NCBI GenBank assembly: GCA_937874445.1
Contig: CALNAL010000333.1
Span: forward strand, 1-17,773
DNA length: 17,773 nt
Direction of reading: 5' to 3'
From: an uncultured Acetobacteraceae bacterium
GTDB lineage: Bacteria; Pseudomonadota; Alphaproteobacteria; Acetobacterales; Acetobacteraceae
Position numbers and translations under genes: made by a program. The notes beneath the pieces were generated by a model. That model did no database searches and was not told the origin of the DNA. It was given only the letters and a program-made list of their open reading frames with translations. Below are positions 13,838-17,773 of the stretch, in pieces. Position 1 is the first letter of the stretch, and every line of letters begins with the position of its first letter.

Positions 13838-14256
13838 CACACCACCAGAGTCATGGAACTGCCGGAGCTGCCCATCTGCGGGCCGGCGGGCACGCCGAGC
13901 AATGCGCAGAGGTGGCGCCGCTTGCGGGTGAAGTCGTCCCAGCGATCGCGGATCTCGCGCGGGTTGTGCGTCCACACGGCCGCGGCCTCGGTATCGAGAT
14001 TGCCGCGCGCAGTGAACAGATCCTGCTCGCTCGCCAGGCATTCGGCGAGCACCATGCGCAGGTTCTGCAATTCGGGCGCGATCAGGTTGGTCATGCGGAA
14101 CTCGAGCAGGCCGTAGTCCTGGAAGAACCGCCAGCCCTGGAACCCGGCCGCATCTGGCCCGCCATGTGGCGGATAGCCGCACATGCGACGCACGTCCGCC
14201 CGCTCCGCCTCGGTGAGCGCCGTGCCCGTCTCTGCTGCCGCCGCGCTGCCGCTCAT
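13837..14256 (-). CDS. Putative head-completion/neck protein
   Basis: A 139-residue protein starting MSGSAAAAETGTALTEAERAD. The start is fixed by a strong GGAGGAG Shine-Dalgarno ending about 5 bases upstream. The frame extends upstream to 14340, but that part overlaps the preceding gene and is low-complexity. The sequence is mainly helical, with ERADVRRMCGYPPHGG, FFQDYGLLEFRMTNL, and NPREIRDRWDDFTRKRRHLCALLGVPAGP. The LEFRM...LRMVLAECLASEQDL stretch looks like a helical bundle, as in head-tail connector proteins. I do not recognise a named family. Its place between coat and tail genes, and its TGATG overlap with the next gene, fit a head-completion protein. Confidence 0.6.
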   Translation of the reverse strand: MSGSAAAAETGTALTEAERADVRRMCGYPPHGGPDAAGFQGWRFFQDYGLLEFRMTNLIAPELQNLRMVLAECLASEQDLFTARGNLDTEAAAVWTHNPREIRDRWDDFTRKRRHLCALLGVPAGPQMGSSGSSMTLVV

Positions 14257-14258
14257 CG

Positions 14259-14477
14259 TTACTCCTCCCAGGTCACACGCACGTCGGTGGACGCGATCAG
14301 GGCTCGCAACGCGGGCTCGGCCGTATAGCGAAGCCCGCATCGGAAACTGAGCGTCTGCATGCGGAAGGGGAGCGTGAAATCCTCTCCCGCCACGAAGGTG
14401 CCGCCGGCGGGACGCGGCGGCGCGATGGTCCGCGCCGCCTGTCCCGCCACTCTGCCCGGAGCCGGCGGTCGCCGCAT
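14259..14477 (-). CDS. Small phage protein, head/neck region
   Basis: A 72-residue protein of unknown function. The start is placed at the ATG that overlaps the capsid stop codon as TGATG; the frame is open further upstream inside the capsid gene, but that part is a shadow. The N-terminal third is Arg/Pro/Ala-rich (MRRPPAPGRVAGQAARTIAP) and probably disordered. The C-terminal part (GEDFTLPFRMQTLSF and ALRALIASTDVRVTWEE) alternates hydrophobic residues as in a small beta protein. Its stop TAA lies 2 bases before the next gene, whose GGAGGAG ribosome site is inside this gene's end. Position suggests a capsid-decoration or head-completion role. That is inference only. Confidence 0.6.
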   Translation of the reverse strand: MRRPPAPGRVAGQAARTIAPPRPAGGTFVAGEDFTLPFRMQTLSFRCGLRYTAEPALRALIASTDVRVTWEE

Positions 14478-15847
14478 CAGCCGGCGTGCTCGATCAGCAC
14501 CGCCCGCTTGTAGGTGGCATTGGTCGCGGTCGAGATGGTGCTGGTGGAGGCGGTCACGTCGGAGGGCGCACAGAACCCGCCGATCCAATACCACGACTGC
14601 GCAATGATCTGCTGCAGCCGGTCGAGCGGCTCGCGGGTCACCATCGCCACGCCATCGACGATGGAAATGACGCTGTCCCGCGGGGCGACATCGGCCTCGG
14701 CCAGACCGTCGAAATCGCCCTCGATCAGCGCGCCCTGGCCCACCACGATCGGGCGTCGGATGTTGATCCCGGCGAGCGTGGGATGCGCCTGCACATAGGC
14801 CTGCGTGGTGGGAATGAAGCGCGCGCCGAGGAAGGGGCTGACCAGCTCGCCCTGCAGGAACGGCGCCTGCAGGCCGACCCCCTGGAAGAGCTGGCGGAAG
14901 TCGTTGTCCGAAAACAGCTGCCGCGAGGAGACCGGGTCGAGATAGCAGTTGTAGACACCACCTTCGGCGGTCGGCACGTTGTTGGAACGCAGGACCGCCA
15001 CCGCATTGAGCACCGCGGCCATGGTCAGAGTGTCGGTGGCCTGCAGGGCGGCGGGAGTGCTGCGTCCGTTGGGCCGGACGATGGTCGAGGCATTGGCGGC
15101 CACCACGGCGTTGCCGGCGGTGCCGTCGGCGACGGTCACGGCGGAGGCGAAGGTGAGCGTGCCCGAGATGCCGCTGGGCGCGGAGGAACCGTTGCTGGCA
15201 TCGGCCACGGCCGAGACCAGCACATAGGGGTTGGCGCCGACGCTCACGTTGAGCGGGTTGGTGGCGCTCACCGGCTGCCAGGTCGGCTGCACGCCGGCGG
15301 CGATGGCGGCGGTCGCGGAAGAGAAGCCGTTGAGGCTCGGCACCGCCTGGAAGCCGCGGATGTCGTCCACCTTGAGCGTGGTGCCCGCGGAGGAAAGCGT
15401 GGTCAGGACACGGGTATTGCCGCCGAAGTAGGGAGCGAACAGCGCGTTGCGGGCCTGCTCGTCGAGCGTGCGCCGGGCCTGCTCGCCGTTGACATAGGCG
15501 TTCTGCACGAACTGGCTCGCGATGCCGACCCGTTCCGTCACCATATTGAGGTCGATGGTGTCGGCGAACATCGCCATGGTCAGCGTGTACTGCTCCACGG
15601 CGAAGGTGCTGGAGGCGAGGCCGTTGTCGAGGTTGGTGTTGGCCGAGGGGGCCAGCGAGGCCTTGACGGTGGGCTTGAGCCCGGCACGGGTCTTGGTCAC
15701 GGTCTCGCCGACGCGGTTGGGGATGCTCACCCGGTCGGCGATCGAGCGATACGCGAGCTTGGAGACCAGCGCCTCCTCGAAGGAGGCCTCAAGGTAGCCC
15801 TGCTGGATGATCGGCTGCAGGGCCGCGGGAAAATTCTGAATGCCCAT
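14477..15847 (-). CDS. Major capsid protein
   Basis: A 456-residue protein, presumed to build the icosahedral shell with the HK97 fold. The N-terminus (FPAALQPIIQQGYLEASFEEALVSKLAYRS) and the block VSIPNRVGETVTKTRAGLKP are typical of coat proteins with an early helix followed by a beta-strand E-loop region. Residues VEQYTLTMAMFADTIDLNMV and the later YNCYLDPVSSRQLFSDNDFR are also coat-like. Residues about 170-260 are rich in Ala, Ser, Val and Thr and could be an inserted surface domain. AGGA sits 7 bases before the ATG. Its stop overlaps the next start (TGATG). Position after the scaffold gene and before neck genes supports the call. The exact coat family (P22-like or another) is not settled. 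Confidence 0.82.
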   Translation of the reverse strand: MGIQNFPAALQPIIQQGYLEASFEEALVSKLAYRSIADRVSIPNRVGETVTKTRAGLKPTVKASLAPSANTNLDNGLASSTFAVEQYTLTMAMFADTIDLNMVTERVGIASQFVQNAYVNGEQARRTLDEQARNALFAPYFGGNTRVLTTLSSAGTTLKVDDIRGFQAVPSLNGFSSATAAIAAGVQPTWQPVSATNPLNVSVGANPYVLVSAVADASNGSSAPSGISGTLTFASAVTVADGTAGNAVVAANASTIVRPNGRSTPAALQATDTLTMAAVLNAVAVLRSNNVPTAEGGVYNCYLDPVSSRQLFSDNDFRQLFQGVGLQAPFLQGELVSPFLGARFIPTTQAYVQAHPTLAGINIRRPIVVGQGALIEGDFDGLAEADVAPRDSVISIVDGVAMVTREPLDRLQQIIAQSWYWIGGFCAPSDVTASTSTISTATNATYKRAVLIEHAG

Positions 15848-15883
15848 CTGGGGTTCCTAAATTCTGTGGGACTGAAAACAGGG

Positions 15884-16369
15884 TTAGAGGCGCAGGCCAA
15901 GCTTGCGCAGGGCAGCCTTCCGCTCGGCCTGGGGCAGATCGGTGATCCTGGCCGTCGCGGCCTTGCCGGCCGGTGCCCGCGCGGTACTGGAGGTGGTGGC
16001 GCCGGCGGGCTGGCCGGTGGGGCTCGGCCCGGAAAACGCCCAGGGCTTGGCGGCCTTCACCGCGGCGAGGAATTCATCCAGGCCCACCGCCTCGCCATCC
16101 TTGCCGATCGCCACGGCCGAAGTGTCGATCAGCTTGAGCAGATCGTTCGGATCATGCGCACCCAGGCGCACGGCCGCGGCCTTGATCTCGGCCCGCAGCA
16201 GGCGCTGGTTGGCCGCGACGCGTTCCGTCTCCAGCGCGGCCCGCGCCTCGGCCAGCTGCTGGCGCAGCCGCCCGCTGTCCTCCTCCGGGGAGGCTCCCGG
16301 AGAAGCCGGCGAACCGCCTCCCTCCGGGGCCCACCTCGCCGCGGAGCCGAGTCCGTCCTGTTTCCACAT
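15884..16369 (-). CDS. Putative capsid scaffolding protein
   Basis: A 161-residue protein lies between portal and major capsid genes, the usual place for a scaffold that guides procapsid assembly and is then lost. The N-terminal 30 residues are rich in Gly, Pro and Ser. Residues about 33-65 (for example GRLRQQLAEARAALETERVA) form a charged, Ala/Leu/Glu-rich helix likely to be a coiled coil. A Gly/Ala/Thr/Ser-rich linker follows, and the C-terminus is basic and helical (ERKAALRKLGLRL), like the coat-binding tails of scaffolds. I see no protease motif. The start has AAGGA about 12 bases upstream, inside the end of the portal gene; spacing is long, so a downstream start is possible. A minor head protein is the alternative. 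Confidence 0.6.
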   Translation of the reverse strand: MWKQDGLGSAARWAPEGGGSPASPGASPEEDSGRLRQQLAEARAALETERVAANQRLLRAEIKAAAVRLGAHDPNDLLKLIDTSAVAIGKDGEAVGLDEFLAAVKAAKPWAFSGPSPTGQPAGATTSSTARAPAGKAATARITDLPQAERKAALRKLGLRL

Positions 16370-16377
16370 TTGTTGCG

Positions 16378-17773
16378 TCAGTCCTTCTGCTTGCCCGGCC
16401 CGGCCGCCGCCTCGCGCGCGATGCGCACCAGCTCGGCCGGCACGTCCTCGACGTCGAACACGCCGGCCACGGCGCCGGTCGCCGTCTCGCGGCTGAGAAC
16501 CCTGCCCGCGGTGAGCGTCGTCACCGCCTGGGCCTGCTGGAGCTTGTCGCCCTCGGTCTGGCTGAACCAGCCGTGCCAGCGCAGCGAAATTTCCGGGGAA
16601 AGATCACGTGTTTCCACGCCGGAGATGCGCAGCGGCACGATGTGCGAAGCGCGTGCCACCATGCGTGCCAGCTCCAGCAGGCCGTGCTGGCCATAGCTGC
16701 CCCGCAGCCGGTCCGCCAGGCTGATGAGCGGCGCGTTGAGCAGCTCCAGCGCCTTGCCCGACTGCGCCGCCGTGAGCTTGTCCGCCGAGGAGCGGTCGCC
16801 GTGGATCACCTCCAGCGTCCACTCGCGCAAGGCGCGCACCATCTCCAGCAGGGCCGAGGTCGCGGTGCCGCCGATCTCCAGCAGCTTGGCATCGCCCTTT
16901 TCGGAAACCACCAGGGCATTGCCGGCGGAACGCACGAGTTCGTTGTCGGCGCCGGCGGGCTCGCGGATCATCAGCAGCGGATCGGAGGCATATTTCAGCG
17001 CCCGCCCCCCCTGCGAGAGCAGATACTCGATCTCGATCTGCGTCTCGATGGCGGGGCGAAAGGTGCAGAGCCCGTCGGGAGATTCTCCGCCCGGGAGATT
17101 CTCGATCCACACCGCCGGCACGAAGCCCAGCGGATGGGGCACCGTCCGCGCCGCGTCCACCACCGGCGGACGGCCCTCGCGGGCATCGCCCACCCGCTGC
17201 GGCAGATACCAGGTCTCCGCCTCCAGCCCCCACTCGCGGCGGAACCAGAACATCGCGCCCTCGTCGTCGCGGGGGATGTCGTAGCCCAGCCGGCACAGCG
17301 CACGGCCCGTCACCTTGCGCGCCTCGGTCAGACGCAACAGCACGTCCGGCGCCTCGGGATCGTATTCGGGGGTCAGATAGGTGCCCGGCAGGCACTCGAC
17401 GAAGACGCGCCCGCGCAGCACGCGCAGGATCAGCGCCACCGAGCCGATCGAGCCGCGGAACGCCGCCTCGGCCATGCGTGACTGCCAGAAGGACTCGCGC
17501 GCCAGGCGTGCCAGTGCCTTCGCGGTTGCCCGGTCCGGACTGGCAAGTTCGGGAAAGCGCCCTTCTCCGAAGAGCATCCCGACGCTGCGCTCGACCACCT
17601 CGCGGCAGATGTTGTAGCGCACCGAGGGCCGCCGCTCGCGCAGCGGAACATAGTCGCCGCTCGGGGTCTTCTCGTCGTGAAAGGCGTTGGGCAGCACGGC
17701 GTAGAGCGTGCCGTCGAGCACGCGCTGCATCAGGGTGAGTTCGCGTACCCGGGCGGGGTAGTCGGGGTCGGCC
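16378..17773 (-). CDS. Phage portal protein, SPP1 gp6-like (5' end outside window)
   Basis: Portal proteins form the dodecameric ring at the capsid vertex through which DNA is packaged and to which the tail attaches. The frame stays open to the right edge of the window: residues ADPDYPARVRELTL precede the first in-window ATG at 17730, so the true start lies upstream and about 464 residues are visible. Portal-like features are the N-terminal stretch RPSVRYNICREVVERSVGML, the block PHPLGFVPAVWIENLPGG, and the region around SQGGRALKYASDPLLMI followed by GDRSSADKLTAAQSGKALE, which resembles the long central helix region of SPP1 gp6/DUF4055-type portals. The family is assigned from memory of these patterns. 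It is the first gene of the visible head module and ends 8 bases before the scaffold-like gene. The large terminase gene would be expected just beyond the right edge. Confidence 0.85.
   Translation of the reverse strand, partial: ADPDYPARVRELTLMQRVLDGTLYAVLPNAFHDEKTPSGDYVPLRERRPSVRYNICREVVERSVGMLFGEGRFPELASPDRATAKALARLARESFWQSRMAEAAFRGSIGSVALILRVLRGRVFVECLPGTYLTPEYDPEAPDVLLRLTEARKVTGRALCRLGYDIPRDDEGAMFWFRREWGLEAETWYLPQRVGDAREGRPPVVDAARTVPHPLGFVPAVWIENLPGGESPDGLCTFRPAIETQIEIEYLLSQGGRALKYASDPLLMIREPAGADNELVRSAGNALVVSEKGDAKLLEIGGTATSALLEMVRALREWTLEVIHGDRSSADKLTAAQSGKALELLNAPLISLADRLRGSYGQHGLLELARMVARASHIVPLRISGVETRDLSPEISLRWHGWFSQTEGDKLQQAQAVTTLTAGRVLSRETATGAVAGVFDVEDVPAELVRIAREAAAGPGKQKD

Noticed and set aside
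14486..16696. 736-codon open frame on the plus strand opposite the capsid and scaffold genes.
   Set aside because: It is antisense to well-supported structural genes and its product is low-complexity Gly/Arg/His, typical of shadows in high-GC DNA.
1..17773. tRNA genes, CRISPR arrays, insertion sequences and attachment sites.
   Set aside because: I saw no cloverleaf-like block, regularly spaced repeats, transposase or flanking direct repeats; the window is nearly filled by structural genes.

Overview
The window is a late structural module of a contractile-tailed (myovirus-type) bacteriophage or prophage. It runs right to left on the minus strand, from a portal protein cut by the right edge to a glycine-rich tail fibre cut by the left edge. 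Base composition is very GC-rich with strong G/C third positions, apart from one patch around 7.4-9.1 kb. This fits a high-GC proteobacterial host; an acetic-acid-bacterium-like alphaproteobacterium is plausible, but the window holds no chromosomal gene to prove it. No integrase, repressor, terminase or lysis gene is inside the window, so prophage versus free phage cannot be decided. An extra cargo gene hints at a temperate phage.

Head module (17773-13190): SPP1-gp6-like portal, a short scaffold-like protein, the major capsid protein, then three small head-completion/neck candidates. Tail module (13190-8104): a candidate tail terminator, a 50-residue protein, tail sheath, tail tube, a tail assembly chaperone with a -1 frameshift extension, and a short tape measure protein. 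Baseplate module (7301-868): LysM baseplate protein, gpD/gpP-like hub, gpV spike with a His-x-His tip, gp25-like wedge, gpJ-like wedge, a signal-peptide-bearing fibre-like protein, and a gpI-position tail protein. The fibre at 861-1 follows.

Genes are packed tightly. Eight junctions are TGATG stop/start overlaps and most others lie within about 35 bases, so the block is probably translated by coupling on long late mRNAs. The one break is at 7302-8103, where a plus-strand gene for a membrane/zinc-ribbon protein (a moron) sits between tape measure and baseplate genes. A UUCG-loop intrinsic-terminator-like hairpin lies just before the first baseplate gene on the phage coding strand.

The most notable items are the programmed frameshift signal A AAA AAC with its conserved-looking extension, the antisense moron with its lower-GC surroundings, the terminator placed against the LysM gene's ribosome binding site, and a fibre-like gene with a secretion signal inside the baseplate operon. 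I found no wholly new defence or mobile system.
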